This document shows positions 8,715-19,359 of a stretch of DNA of 64,000 nucleotides, piece after piece. The translations under genes and the position numbers were made by a program. The stretch is from Myxococcales bacterium (GTDB lineage: Bacteria > Myxococcota_A > Polyangia > Fen-1088): contig JAGTJU010000002.1 in assembly GCA_022184915.1 (NCBI GenBank), forward strand, positions 434,001-498,000, in the 5' to 3' direction. Every line of letters begins with the position of its first letter. Position 1 is the stretch's first letter. The notes below the pieces were generated by a model. It was given only the letters and a program-made list of their open reading frames with translations. It made no database searches and was not told the DNA's origin.

Positions 8715-9392
8715 ATGCCCATGCCAAAACTAGCTCCCTTGTTGCTCTTGGTGCTTGCCGCGCCAGCTTGCGTCATGGACGCGAACGATGACTCCGTCTT
8801 CTTCGTGGAGTGGAGTCTCGAGGACGTCGGCCCAGGCACAGACGTCCTCGGGTGCGACGAGATGGACGTCACCACCGTGCGCGTCCAGGCACGCAACGTG
8901 GCGACGAACACGGCCTACGAGTTCCCTTTCCCCTGCAGCGACGGTGGGGGCTTCACCTCCACCTTGCCCGCGGGCCCCTACGCGATCACCGTGAGCCTCC
9001 TGACCTCCGCAGGCCTCTCCGTGTCCTCCATCGACCTGGAGGGTTCGATCAGCCGGCGTCGTCGCACCGAGTTGGCCGTCATTTTCGAGCTGCAATCGTT
9101 CGAGTTCAGTTGGCAGATCACCAGCGCGTCGGGGGCCCCGCTGACCTGCGAGCAGGTGGGCGCCACCACCGTGTCGTTCGTGGCCCAGACCACGGGTGTG
9201 CCCCCCCAGGAGTTCCCTTTTCCTTGCAATCTTTACCAGGGGCTCTCCCCGGCCGTTCTCGACGGCACCTACACCTTGGCCGCTCGTCTCTCGAACGGCG
9301 CGGGCCAAGTGCTCTCCGAGCGAGTGACTTCGTACACCACCCCCCTCAGGTCGCTGGCCCAGCCAGGCACCGTCACCTTCTCGGTGAATTGA
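8715..9392 (+). CDS. Lipoprotein with two copies of the shared domain
   Basis: A 225-aa protein with a signal peptide and lipobox-like end LAAPAC. Two tandem copies of the same domain are visible. Copy 1 (about residues 28-105) has VTTVRVQARN, EFPFPC and PAGPYAITVSLL. Copy 2 (about 124-205) has ATTVSFVAQT, EFPFPC and LDGTYTLAARLS. The copies clearly arose by internal duplication. It starts 12 bp after the previous gene and has a good GGGG-containing ribosome binding site, so it is probably in one operon with the lipoproteins on either side. No function is known to me. Confidence 0.7.
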   Translation: MPMPKLAPLLLLVLAAPACVMDANDDSVFFVEWSLEDVGPGTDVLGCDEMDVTTVRVQARNVATNTAYEFPFPCSDGGGFTSTLPAGPYAITVSLLTSAGLSVSSIDLEGSISRRRRTELAVIFELQSFEFSWQITSASGAPLTCEQVGATTVSFVAQTTGVPPQEFPFPCNLYQGLSPAVLDGTYTLAARLSNGAGQVLSERVTSYTTPLRSLAQPGTVTFSVN

Positions 9393-9407
9393 CGCTATAA
9401 AGCGGAC

Positions 9408-10106
9408 GTGTTGTCTTCTCGAAGGTTTTTCGTTCCGGGCCCCCGCGGGCTCTTGGGCGTCCTGATGGCGGCGCTCTTCGTGCTGGGCGCCTGTGGCGAA
9501 GAGGCCACCTACGTCCTTTCCTGGCGTTTCGCTGACGACCCTCCGGGCGCGTTCTCTGCGCGGACCTGCGGTGCTCACGGCGTGGAGGCCTTTCGGGTCA
9601 CGGAGACGGCGGACGATGGCACCGTGCGGCGCTTCAACGTGCTGTGCGGCCTGGGACAGGCCGAGCGGCGCGTGTCCCCGGGCACGTACAGAGTGGGCCT
9701 GACGGGGCTCGACTTTTCCGGGCAACCGCCCGAGATGGCCGAGGGCATGGTGCTGTCCGGGGCGGCGGGGCCCTTCGAGGTGACCGAGGGTCAAGCCCCG
9801 CCCCTGGTGGTGTCCGTGGTGGTGACGCCCCGGTCCTCCTGCGTCGATGGCGTCGACAACGATGCCGACGGCCTCGTCGACGGCGACGACCCTGGCTGCC
9901 AGGGCGGAGGTGTGCGTGAGGATGGCCCTGCGCCTGCAAGAGACGCAGGGGCGATCGATGGGGCAGGACGAGAAGCAGACGCCGCAGGGCCAGACGCGGC
10001 TGGCGACGGAGGGGGGGCGGCGGGGGCGGCGGATGCCGGCGCGTCGCTGGATGGCGCAAGCGACGCCGGGGCCGACACGCAGGCCGACGCACCCTTCCCG
10101 ACCTAG
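9408..10106 (+). CDS. Lipoprotein with shared domain and Asp/Ala-rich tail
   Basis: A 232-aa protein with a signal peptide ending LFVLGAC. One copy of the domain seen in the two preceding genes (about residues 33-112) contains YVLSWRF, NVLCGLG and SPGTYRVGLTGLD. It is followed by a Cys-bounded Asp-rich motif (CVDGVDNDADGLVDGDDPGC) that resembles calcium-binding D-x-D-x-D-G loops common in secreted Myxococcota proteins. The last 70 residues are a low-complexity Ala/Asp/Gly tail, likely disordered. The start is GTG 9408, 15 bp after the previous stop. Confidence 0.65.
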   Translation: MLSSRRFFVPGPRGLLGVLMAALFVLGACGEEATYVLSWRFADDPPGAFSARTCGAHGVEAFRVTETADDGTVRRFNVLCGLGQAERRVSPGTYRVGLTGLDFSGQPPEMAEGMVLSGAAGPFEVTEGQAPPLVVSVVVTPRSSCVDGVDNDADGLVDGDDPGCQGGGVREDGPAPARDAGAIDGAGREADAAGPDAAGDGGGAAGAADAGASLDGASDAGADTQADAPFPT

Positions 10107-10199
10107 GCGCTCTTGCCTTGCGCGTGGGTCTCCGGAAAAGCGCGAGTAGCGTGTGCGCCGCGAGGTCCCCCTTTTGGGCTGCGTGGTAGATTCAAAGGG

Positions 10200-10925
10200 A
10201 TGCGCGGGCCTGCTGAACGTCACATGGAACTTCCTTCGTGGATGCGTCCCATGACCCAGCGCCTCTCGCCCCTCGTGCAGGGGCTCGTGATCGTCGAGAC
10301 CCTCGCGTACCTGGTGTACGTCCTGGCGCCGCCTTTGCGTGATTTCATCGTGTCGCACCTGGCGCTCTCGTCTGGCGTGGCGCTCGGGAAGCTGTGGCAG
10401 CCCCTGACGGCGCTCTTCGTTCACATTGATCTGCTCCAGTTCCTTTTCAATCTGCTTGGCATTTGGTTCGTGGGCGCGGCGATGGAGCTGGCCCTTGGCA
10501 AGCAGCGCTTCCTTCTGGTCTTCTTCGTTCCCGCGATTGCCGGGTATCTGGCGCAGGGCCTGTCCGCTGCGATCTTGGGCCACCCCTACGCATCGGCCGG
10601 GCCGGGACCTGCGGTGTTGTCGATCTTCGTGGCCTTCGGCGTGCACTACGACAAAACCCCCGCCCGCGTGCTCGGGGGGCTCGTGCTGCCCGCCCGCGCT
10701 CTGGCGGCGATCATCGTGGGCTTCTCGTTGTTCATCAGCCTCGTGCTGGCCGCCTGGCCGGCCGTGGTGGGCACTCTGGTGGCGGGCGTGTTGTCGTACG
10801 TGCTCTGCGGCGGACGAGGCGTGCCCGCCGAGAAACCCCGCCCCAAGCGTCCGAGCCGGCCGCGTGTTCAGATGCAAGTGCTCGAGGGCGGTAAGGGCAA
10901 GACCGACCCCCGCTACCTGAACTAG
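10200..10925 (+). CDS. Rhomboid-like membrane protein, apparently a pseudoprotease
   Basis: About 241 aa with roughly six membrane helices. The region WQPLTALFVHIDLLQFLFNL followed by GIWFVGAAMELALG matches rhomboid helices 1-2 closely, including the conserved Asn. The catalytic GxSG of helix 4 is replaced by GPGP, the second histidine of HxxxxHxxxN is Gln, and the helix-6 His is replaced (AWPAVVGTLVAG). All catalytic positions are therefore lost. By family precedent (iRhom, derlin) such proteins bind membrane clients rather than cut them. ATG 10200 is used; ATG 10224 is equally possible. A basic C-terminal tail (KPRPKRPSRPR) ends the protein. The gene is followed by the thiC promoter. Confidence 0.7.
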   Translation: MRGPAERHMELPSWMRPMTQRLSPLVQGLVIVETLAYLVYVLAPPLRDFIVSHLALSSGVALGKLWQPLTALFVHIDLLQFLFNLLGIWFVGAAMELALGKQRFLLVFFVPAIAGYLAQGLSAAILGHPYASAGPGPAVLSIFVAFGVHYDKTPARVLGGLVLPARALAAIIVGFSLFISLVLAAWPAVVGTLVAGVLSYVLCGGRGVPAEKPRPKRPSRPRVQMQVLEGGKGKTDPRYLN

Positions 10926-10992
10926 CGACACGTGGCAGGACGGCCTTTGACCGTGCGCGCCCGCGACGAGCAGGCACAAAGGTCCGTTGGTC

Positions 10993-11021
10993 TTGAAATG
11001 CGGGCCCCTGCCCGGTAGATA
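10993..11021 (+). promoter_or_regulatory. Sigma-70-type promoter for the thiC riboswitch transcript
   Basis: TTGAAA (10993-10998) and TAGATA (11016-11021) are separated by exactly 17 bp. The predicted start of transcription near 11028 falls just before the first paired stem of the TPP riboswitch. Confidence 0.7.
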
Positions 11022-11030
11022 GCCCCCCTA

Positions 11031-13247
<2,217 letters not shown>

Positions 13248-13305
13248 CCCGTGCGAAGGCCTTGGTGGACAGAGGCCAAAATGCGATGTTACGACGGGTA
13301 CGCTC

Positions 13306-14076
13306 GTGAACCGTAAGAGGTGCAATACGCTGATGGACAGGGTGAGATGCTGGGGGCCGCTCGTGGCGGGTTTCTGCGTGATGCTGGCGACAGCCGGCGT
13401 CGCAGAGGCGCAGTCGCCCTCGGTGGGCCGCGCCCACGCGCAAAAAGCGAGCAAGCTCGCGGCGGATGGTCAGTGCGCACGGGCTGTAGACGAGTACAAA
13501 AAGGCCTACGAGATCCTCGAGGATCCGGCCCTTCTCTTCAACCGCGCCGAATGCCTACGCACGCTCGGGCGTGACGAAGACGCGCTCGCCGATTACGAGC
13601 GCTTCCTCGTCGAGCTTCCCCATCCGCCGAACGGCCCCCTGGTCGAGCAACGGATCGACGACCTCCGCAAACGGCTGGAGATGCCGCCCCGGGGCGCTGG
13701 CCTCGTGCGCGCGGGCGCTCGCTTGGGCCCCGGTGGCGAGCGGCCGTTGACCCCTGGCCCTCCTGCCGCGGCCCCCATCCTCGACTTGGACGTGCCGAAC
13801 GAGGAGACCGACGAGGACGAGACCGAGCCTGACACCGAGGGCTCCGCAGGGGCGGCGCTCCCTGGCTACCGCGGTCCCTCTGGCGTCGGGCACCCCGGCC
13901 TTCGCTTGGGCCATGACGACGAGGCCCCCTCCGAAGCGGACGAAGGCGTGTCGCCCTGGGTGTGGGTGACCCTGGGGGCTGCGCTCGTGGCCGCAGGTGC
14001 GGTTGTTGGTGTGCTGATTCTGAGCAAAGAAGACACCGAGATTCCGGAGAGCGGCCTTGGCAACTACAAGTTCTGA
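13306..14076 (+). CDS. TPR-like protein with C-terminal membrane helix
   Basis: A 256-aa protein of unknown function. It has a signal peptide ending near AGVAEAQ (residues 1-37). A region of about 95 residues follows with tetratricopeptide-like helices (AHAQKASKLAADGQCARAV, then LLFNRAECLRTLGRDEDALADYERFL). Next come a Pro/Gly/acidic linker and one C-terminal transmembrane helix (WVWVTLGAALVAAGAVVGVL) with a short charged tail. GTG 13306 is used; ATG 13333 is possible. The same plan recurs in the gene at 62304-63389. It ends just before a lipoprotein gene on the same strand. Confidence 0.65.
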   Translation: MNRKRCNTLMDRVRCWGPLVAGFCVMLATAGVAEAQSPSVGRAHAQKASKLAADGQCARAVDEYKKAYEILEDPALLFNRAECLRTLGRDEDALADYERFLVELPHPPNGPLVEQRIDDLRKRLEMPPRGAGLVRAGARLGPGGERPLTPGPPAAAPILDLDVPNEETDEDETEPDTEGSAGAALPGYRGPSGVGHPGLRLGHDDEAPSEADEGVSPWVWVTLGAALVAAGAVVGVLILSKEDTEIPESGLGNYKF

Positions 14077-14080
14077 GCGC

Positions 14081-14722
14081 GTGGCGGGGCGGGCAGGCCG
14101 GCATCTGGCGGCGCGATTGTCTTCGAGGCTTCTGGGGTTGGCTGCCCTCGTGGCGACCAGTCTCTCGATGGTGTCCGCCTGCGGCGATCCCGATACCGTG
14201 GTCCTGGTGCGGGTCGTGGGATCGGCGTCGGGCAGCATTGCCCAATTGTCCGTGACGGTTGCCGCCGAAGGCGAGATGCGGACCTTCAGTGTCCCCGAAG
14301 ACAAGCGTGCAATCGTCTTGCCCACCAGATTCACCTTGCAGATCCCGCCGGGCCGCGGGAGTGCGGTGACCATCGGCGTACGCGCGCTCGACGCGGCCGA
14401 CAACGTGGTGGCTGACGGTTCCCTCACGGCCAGCGATCTCGACATCAGTAAACAGAACGTGGTGACCATCCAGATCTCGCCGGTGACGGTGGGCCTTCCG
14501 GACGGCGGTGGCCCACGGGACGCCAACGTGAACGAGCCGGATGCGTCGCCAACCTCGGACGGTATGGGGGCTCTGGACGCAAATGGACCGATGGGCTTCG
14601 ACGGAGGTGTGGACGTGGGGGCGCCCCTCGATGCCGCCCCACTGCCGGATGCGGCGGAACGGCTCGACGCCGCCGCGCCCGATGCGGCGCCTGACGCCGA
14701 AGCCGACGCCGACGTGATGTAG
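14081..14722 (+). CDS. Putative lipoprotein with Asp/Ala-rich tail
   Basis: About 213 aa starting at GTG 14081, four bases after the previous stop; a TTG at 14057 overlaps the previous gene and is less likely. The signal peptide ends in SMVSAC. A beta-rich domain of roughly 110 residues follows, with IPPGRGSAVTIGVRALD, faintly reminiscent of the tandem lipoprotein domain at 8196-10106. The last 70 residues are low-complexity Asp/Ala/Pro (DAAPDAEADAD type). Function unknown. It is probably co-transcribed with the TPR-like gene upstream and perhaps with the aminomutase downstream. Confidence 0.6.
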   Translation: MAGRAGRHLAARLSSRLLGLAALVATSLSMVSACGDPDTVVLVRVVGSASGSIAQLSVTVAAEGEMRTFSVPEDKRAIVLPTRFTLQIPPGRGSAVTIGVRALDAADNVVADGSLTASDLDISKQNVVTIQISPVTVGLPDGGGPRDANVNEPDASPTSDGMGALDANGPMGFDGGVDVGAPLDAAPLPDAAERLDAAAPDAAPDAEADADVM

Positions 14723-14749
14723 ACCCGGTTGCGCAGGCCACCCACGACG

Positions 14750-15979
14750 ATGAGTGTCGATCTCCAGCGTGTTCCTTCTTCGCTCCCTGTCCTGGGGGCA
14801 GCATCCACCCATGCCGATGACGAAGCCCTGGACCCCAGGTCTTTGGTGCAGGCCGCGCACCGTCCGGAGTGGATGGATTGGCGCTGGCAGCTGCGCCACC
14901 GTCTGTCGAACCTCGACGACATTGGCGCCTGGGTCGATCTCGAACCCGAGGAGCGGGCGGCCCTGGAGGTGGCCCCCGACAAGTTTCGCGTGGGCATCAC
15001 GCCTTACTACGCCTCGCTCATCGACCCCGGCCATCCCCACTGCCCGGTGCGGATGCAGGTGGTGCCGCGGCTTGGAGAGCTGAATGTCGAAGCGGGAGAG
15101 CTGCTCGACCCGCTGGGCGAAGACGCCCACCGCCCGGTGTCGGCCATCTTCCACCGCTACCCGGATCGCTGCCTTTTGTTGGCGCTCGATCGCTGCGCGA
15201 TTTACTGCCGACACTGCAACCGCAGGCGTCTCGTGGGCCAAGCGGAGTCGGCGATCAGCCGCTCGGATCTGGACGCCGCCGTTGACTATATTCGCCGCAC
15301 GCCCGCCATTCGCGACGTGCTGGTCTCCGGAGGCGATCCGCTGACGCTGGCCACGGGCAAGCTCGAAGAGATCTTGGCTGCCGTGCGCGCCATCCCTCAC
15401 GTCGAGGTGATCCGGATCGGCACGCGCGTGCCTGTGGTCTTGCCCATGCGTGTGGACGACGAGCTCTGCGCGATGCTGCGCAGGTACCACCCGCTTTACA
15501 TCAACACGCACTTCAACCATCCAAAAGAGCTGACGCCGCTGGCCCGTGAGGCCTGTGCCAAGCTGGCGGATGCGGGTGTGCCCCTCGGCAACCAAACCGT
15601 ATTGCTGCGCGGGGTGAACTCGTCCGCCCGGGTGCTGCGCCGCCTGTTCACCGAGCTGCTGCGTGCGCGGGTCAAGCCCTACTACCTCTTCCAAGGTGAC
15701 GTGGCCGAAGGCACGGGACACCTCCGCACGCGCGTGGAAACGGCGGTGGCCCTCATGGAGCAGCTGCGCGGACATATCTCGGGCATGGCCATCCCGCATT
15801 TGGTGATCGATACCCCGGGCGGCATGGGCAAAGTGCCCGTGGGGCCCGAGTACGTGCTCGAGCGCGGCCCTGCCGCGTGGAAGCTCCGCAACTACGAAGG
15901 CCAGGAGGTCTCCTACCCCCAGCCCGTGGCGGAGGACCCCACGTGTCACTACGACCCCGTCTACTTTGGCGAAGGTTGA
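14750..15979 (+). CDS. KamA-family radical SAM enzyme (lysine 2,3-aminomutase-like)
   Basis: A 409-aa radical-SAM/PLP enzyme. The cluster motif CAIYCRHC places the three cysteines at C149, C153 and C156 (CxxxCxxC). It is followed by the family blocks VLVSGGDPLTL and RIGTRVPVVLP, and by HFNHPKELT and GVPLGNQTVLLRGVN. A PLP-lysine region is expected before the end. Lysine 2,3-aminomutase makes beta-lysine; close relatives act on glutamate or on elongation factor P, and no efp or epm gene is nearby to decide. ATG 14750 is preferred over TTG 14729; its ribosome binding site is weak. Confidence 0.85.
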   Translation: MSVDLQRVPSSLPVLGAASTHADDEALDPRSLVQAAHRPEWMDWRWQLRHRLSNLDDIGAWVDLEPEERAALEVAPDKFRVGITPYYASLIDPGHPHCPVRMQVVPRLGELNVEAGELLDPLGEDAHRPVSAIFHRYPDRCLLLALDRCAIYCRHCNRRRLVGQAESAISRSDLDAAVDYIRRTPAIRDVLVSGGDPLTLATGKLEEILAAVRAIPHVEVIRIGTRVPVVLPMRVDDELCAMLRRYHPLYINTHFNHPKELTPLAREACAKLADAGVPLGNQTVLLRGVNSSARVLRRLFTELLRARVKPYYLFQGDVAEGTGHLRTRVETAVALMEQLRGHISGMAIPHLVIDTPGGMGKVPVGPEYVLERGPAAWKLRNYEGQEVSYPQPVAEDPTCHYDPVYFGEG

Positions 15980-16015
15980 GGCGGGCCGGGCCTTGCGGCT
16001 TCACCGCCGGGCCGA

Positions 16016-16765
16016 TCAGCCTTCGCTAAACGCGCTCGGGCAATGGGGGGCCAAAAGGCAGCTGTTGCACTGGGGCTTGCGGGCGAAGCACAGGCGCCGG
16101 CCGTGCCAGATCAACTGGTGCGCAATCTGGATCCAGTGATCCTGAGGAATCAGGCCCATCAGATCGTGTTCGATCTTTTCCGGCGTGGTGTTTCGGGTCA
16201 GGCCAAGGCGCAGGGCCAGCCTTTGTACGTGCGTGTCGACCACCACGCCCACCGCAAGGCCGAAGGCGGTTCCCAAAACGACGTTGGCCGTTTTGCGGGC
16301 CACCCCCGGCAGGCTGCGCAGCTCCTCGAGCTGCCGCGGCACCTCACCCCCGAAGCGGTCCACGATGAGTCGTGCGGTGCCGAGGAGGGACTTGGCTTTT
16401 TGCCGGTAAAAGCCCGTGGACTTGATGAGCTCTTCCAGCACGGGGGCAGGCGCTTCGGCCATTGCCTCGGGCGTGGGGAAGGTGGCGAAGAGCAGGGGGG
16501 TCACTTTGTTCACCCGCTCGTCCGTGCACTGGGCCGAAAGAATGGTGGCGCACAGAAGCTCGAAGGCGTTTTTGTGGTCGAGCTCGCAGGTGGCATTGCC
16601 GTAGAGCGCGTCGAGCCCCGCCACGACGGCGGCGACCCGTTTGCGATCCGGGGGCCACTTGCCCTTGATTGGCTTGCGCGTGGCCTTGGTGAGGGGCACA
16701 GGTTTGTTTACGGGTGCAAGGGGGCGGCGCTTGGCAGCCCCGGGGGGCGTTTTCGAACCGGGCAT
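16016..16765 (-). CDS. nth: Endonuclease III (DNA glycosylase / AP lyase)
   Basis: A 249-aa base-excision repair enzyme that removes oxidised pyrimidines and nicks at abasic sites. The helix-hairpin-helix LPGVARKTANVV holds the catalytic Lys158, and VVDTHV holds the catalytic Asp177. The Fe4S4 cluster ligands Cys226, 233, 236 and 242 have the exact C-x6-C-x2-C-x5-C spacing. A basic N-terminal extension of about 35 residues (Lys/Pro/Arg-rich) precedes the conserved fold. It is convergent with the aminomutase; the 36-bp gap contains a GC-rich GGCCCGGCGG repeat that may form a hairpin. Confidence 0.95.
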   Translation of the reverse strand: MPGSKTPPGAAKRRPLAPVNKPVPLTKATRKPIKGKWPPDRKRVAAVVAGLDALYGNATCELDHKNAFELLCATILSAQCTDERVNKVTPLLFATFPTPEAMAEAPAPVLEELIKSTGFYRQKAKSLLGTARLIVDRFGGEVPRQLEELRSLPGVARKTANVVLGTAFGLAVGVVVDTHVQRLALRLGLTRNTTPEKIEHDLMGLIPQDHWIQIAHQLIWHGRRLCFARKPQCNSCLLAPHCPSAFSEG

Positions 16766-16861
16766 GAGCGAGCTCGGTATTTATCACGCCGCCACCCTGG
16801 CGCGCAGGTCGGCGTCGCGTCGGGACGCGCGGGGCTTTCCGGCCTGAGGTAAACTCGCGGG

Positions 16862-17209
16862 GTGGACGAGACCCCCGAAGAGCTCGCGCAGATGCGCGAG
16901 GAAGCCGAAGGCATCGACGTTTATCGCTATCAGCGTCGCCGCAGGGCGATCTACGCCGTGCTTTTGGGCTCTGCGTTGGCCGGCGCCGTGTGGCTCGGGC
17001 TCGAGATGATGGACAAACGGCGCAATCCCTGCGAGCGGGTGCGCAACCACCTGTGCCGCCAGGATCCCAAATCGCTTGCGTGCTCTACCTACGAAGGCAT
17101 CGTCAAAGAGTCCGAGTCCGATCCCAGCGAGGCCATGCGTCGGAACATCCGGCACCAGTGCGAACGCAAGATCGAGCGGCTCGCCGAAGAGGGCGAGACC
17201 GTGCGTTGA
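16862..17209 (+). CDS. Small single-pass membrane protein, unknown
   Basis: A 115-aa protein starting at GTG 16862. It has an acidic then basic N-terminus (YRYQRRRRA), one transmembrane helix (about residues 30-48, AVLLGSALAGAVWLGLEMM), and a C-terminal domain with four cysteines (CERVRNHLC, SLACSTY, HQCERK) that would sit outside the cytoplasm and could form two disulfides. I do not recognise the family. It is divergent from nth with a gap of less than 100 bp and convergent with the oxidase gene downstream. Confidence 0.55.
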   Translation: MDETPEELAQMREEAEGIDVYRYQRRRRAIYAVLLGSALAGAVWLGLEMMDKRRNPCERVRNHLCRQDPKSLACSTYEGIVKESESDPSEAMRRNIRHQCERKIERLAEEGETVR

Positions 17210-17234
17210 CGGGCCTTTGCCCGGGGCCGGCGCT

Positions 17235-18611
17235 TCAGGGAAAGATCTTTCCCGGGTTCATCAAGCCCTTTGGATCGAAGGCCTGCTTGACGCGTTTTTG
17301 TAGGTCCAGCACGCCCGCGGATTGCTCCCAGGGCATGAACCGCGCTTTTGCGATGCCGATCCCGTGCTCTCCCGAAAGCGTGCCGCCCAGGGCCAACGTT
17401 TCGCGAAACACGTCGTCGATGGCGGCGTCGATGCGCGTGCGGACGGCCGGATCCTGCGCGTCCTCGTCGGACAGCACGTTGACGTGCAAGTTGCCATCGC
17501 CCGCGTGCCCGTAGGCGGCGATCGTCACGCCGTGCCGGGCGCCCACGGCGTACAGGCGCTCAAACGCCTCGGGGATGCGCGACAGCGGCACCACGATGTC
17601 TTCCGACAGCTTGAACTTGTGCGCTGCCGTGAGGCTACGCGAGGCCATGCGCCGGGTCTGCCAAATGCGCTCTCGGTCCTGATCGTCGCGTGCCACCAAC
17701 ACGTCGTTGGCACCGAACGACGCAAAGAGCAGGCCCTGGCGCTCGAGCTGGCGGGCGACCGCTTCGGCCTCGCCATCGAGCTCGACGAGCACGGCGGCTC
17801 CGGCATCTTCGGGCAGCTTGTAGGGCGCGTGCGGGCGCACGTGCGCCAGGGTGATACGATCCAGAAGCTCCACCGCGCGGGGGCGCGCGCCCTGGCGCAA
17901 AAGCGCGTTGATGGCCCTCCCCGCCACCACCGCGTCGGGCATGACTGCCAGCAAAAGGCCGGTGGCTTCCGGCTTGCCGATCAGCTTGACCGTGATCTCG
18001 GTGGCCACCCCCAAGGTGCCTTCGGAACCCACGAAGCCCGCAACGAGGTCGTACCCGGTCACGCCCTTTTGCGTGCGACGCCCAAAGAACAAGCGCTCGC
18101 CTCCCATGAGCGCCACCTCGAGCCCCAGCACCCAGTCCCGCGTCACCCCGTACTTGAAGGCCCGAGGGCCCCCTGCGTTGGCGGCCACGTTCCCCCCAAG
18201 GCTGCACATCGAGAGGCTGGCCGGATCGGGTGCGTAAAATAGCCCCTGCGCCTCGACCGCATTTTGCAGGTCGCCCAGAATCACCCCGGGTTCCACCACG
18301 GCCACCAGATCATCGCCGTCGATCCGCCGAATCGCCTGCATCCGTTCGGTGGACAGCACGATGCCCCCCCGCACGGGCAGCGCGCCGCCGGTTTTGCCGG
18401 TGCCCGTGCCGCGGGGCGTGACGGGTACACCGGCCTCGGCCGCCACCCGCAGCACCACGGCCACCTCCTCGGCCGATGCGGCCAAAACGGCGGCGTCGGG
18501 CATGTAGCGGCCCAGGAGGGATTCGTCGCGCGCGTAGGTTTCGAGCGCCTCTTCGTCGCGCACCACGCGGCGGGGACCCAGCTCGCGGGTCAGGCGTTCG
18601 TAGATGTCCAT
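17235..18611 (-). CDS. FAD-linked oxidase, GlcD / D-lactate dehydrogenase type
   Basis: A 458-aa flavoprotein with an N-terminal FAD-binding PCMH domain (PVTPRGTGTGKTGGALP, VVEPGVILGDL, CSLGGNVAANAGG) and a C-terminal FAD-oxidase domain (GHAGDGNLHVNVL, SGEHGIGIAK), ending DPKGLMNPGKIFP. Family members oxidise 2-hydroxy acids such as glycolate, D-lactate or D-2-hydroxyglutarate. There is no adjacent glcE or glcF, so a stand-alone D-2-hydroxy-acid dehydrogenase is more likely than a glycolate oxidase complex subunit. The start is ATG 18611. Confidence 0.88.
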   Translation of the reverse strand: MDIYERLTRELGPRRVVRDEEALETYARDESLLGRYMPDAAVLAASAEEVAVVLRVAAEAGVPVTPRGTGTGKTGGALPVRGGIVLSTERMQAIRRIDGDDLVAVVEPGVILGDLQNAVEAQGLFYAPDPASLSMCSLGGNVAANAGGPRAFKYGVTRDWVLGLEVALMGGERLFFGRRTQKGVTGYDLVAGFVGSEGTLGVATEITVKLIGKPEATGLLLAVMPDAVVAGRAINALLRQGARPRAVELLDRITLAHVRPHAPYKLPEDAGAAVLVELDGEAEAVARQLERQGLLFASFGANDVLVARDDQDRERIWQTRRMASRSLTAAHKFKLSEDIVVPLSRIPEAFERLYAVGARHGVTIAAYGHAGDGNLHVNVLSDEDAQDPAVRTRIDAAIDDVFRETLALGGTLSGEHGIGIAKARFMPWEQSAGVLDLQKRVKQAFDPKGLMNPGKIFP

Positions 18612-18637
18612 GCGGATCCTCTAGCGCAAAATACGAA

Positions 18638-18670
18638 CCGCCGCGCCGGGGTAAGGCCCCGAGGCGGCGG
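18638..18670 (-). terminator. Rho-independent terminator of the A-type carrier gene
   Basis: A strong GC hairpin pairs CCGCCGC with GCGGCGG, with an inner GGGG/CCCC pairing around TAAGG. It lies about 20 bp after the stop of the minus-strand gene at 18692. In that direction it is followed by TTCGTATTTT, a reasonable U-rich tail. Confidence 0.65.
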
Positions 18671-18691
18671 TGTCCCGGAGACCTCGTCAGC

Positions 18692-19081
18692 TCAGGCGGA
18701 GAACGAGCTTCCGCAGCCGCAGGTGCTCTTCACGTTCGGATTCTGGAACTTGAAGCCAGCGCCGTGCAGGCCTTCCACGTAGTCGATCTCCGTACCCATG
18801 AGGTACATCAGGCTCATCTGGTCACAGATCAACTTCACGCCGTTGGCCTCGAAGTGGTGGTCCATGTCCTGGGCCTGATCGAAGTAGAGATCGTAGGTAA
18901 ACCCGGAACAACCCCCGCCCACGACCTTCACGCGGAGGGCGTAGCTATCCTCGATGCTCTCCTCGGCGCGGATCTCGCGGACCTTGTCGGCGGCTCCGGC
19001 GGTGAGGCTCACGAAGCTGGGCGCGGCCTCATCGGCGGCGGGCGAAACGGAAGGGGTCACGGTTTCAACGCTGGCGGACAT
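18692..19081 (-). CDS. A-type iron-sulfur carrier (IscA/ErpA/HesB family)
   Basis: A 129-aa protein with an N-terminal extension of about 22 residues and then the HesB fold. The three conserved cysteines are C58 (GGGCSGF) and C121/C123 (TCGCGSSF). The family receives Fe-S clusters from the scaffold and delivers them to apo-proteins. Its neighbour across a divergent 278-bp region is the rhodanese-ThiF fusion, also a sulfur-handling protein. ErpA and IscA cannot be separated from sequence alone. Confidence 0.9.
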   Translation of the reverse strand: MSASVETVTPSVSPAADEAAPSFVSLTAGAADKVREIRAEESIEDSYALRVKVVGGGCSGFTYDLYFDQAQDMDHHFEANGVKLICDQMSLMYLMGTEIDYVEGLHGAGFKFQNPNVKSTCGCGSSFSA

Positions 19082-19359
19082 CGATGTCTCCTGTAACGCA
19101 GTGTGGCGCAGTGGTCGGGGCCCGACCGCTTCCTTGGATGCAGCGGAAGGCCCGGCGCTTCAACAAACTATACTCTACTATATCGGTTTGTCCGGCGCTG
19201 AGAAGACCCCCTTGGCACGGCATCGAAAACGGGGAGGCGCGCGTGCCGGTCCGGCGTGCGAGCTACGCCCTGCGGCGAAACCCACGGGGGTGCGCGGCAT
19301 CCTAGCTGCCACCGGGTCGATTGCGACCTCGGGCACTTCGCGCTAGGAAAGGCGACCCT

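Noticed and set aside
8730-10979. Long minus-strand open frame opposite the tandem lipoproteins and the rhomboid-like gene
   Set aside because: Shadow composition; the plus strand has signal peptides, lipoboxes and a shared domain.
13538-15949. Very long minus-strand open frame (about 800 codons) opposite the TPR, lipoprotein and aminomutase genes
   Set aside because: It has Arg/His/Gly-rich composition typical of antisense shadows in high-GC DNA and no motif, while the plus-strand aminomutase is unmistakable.
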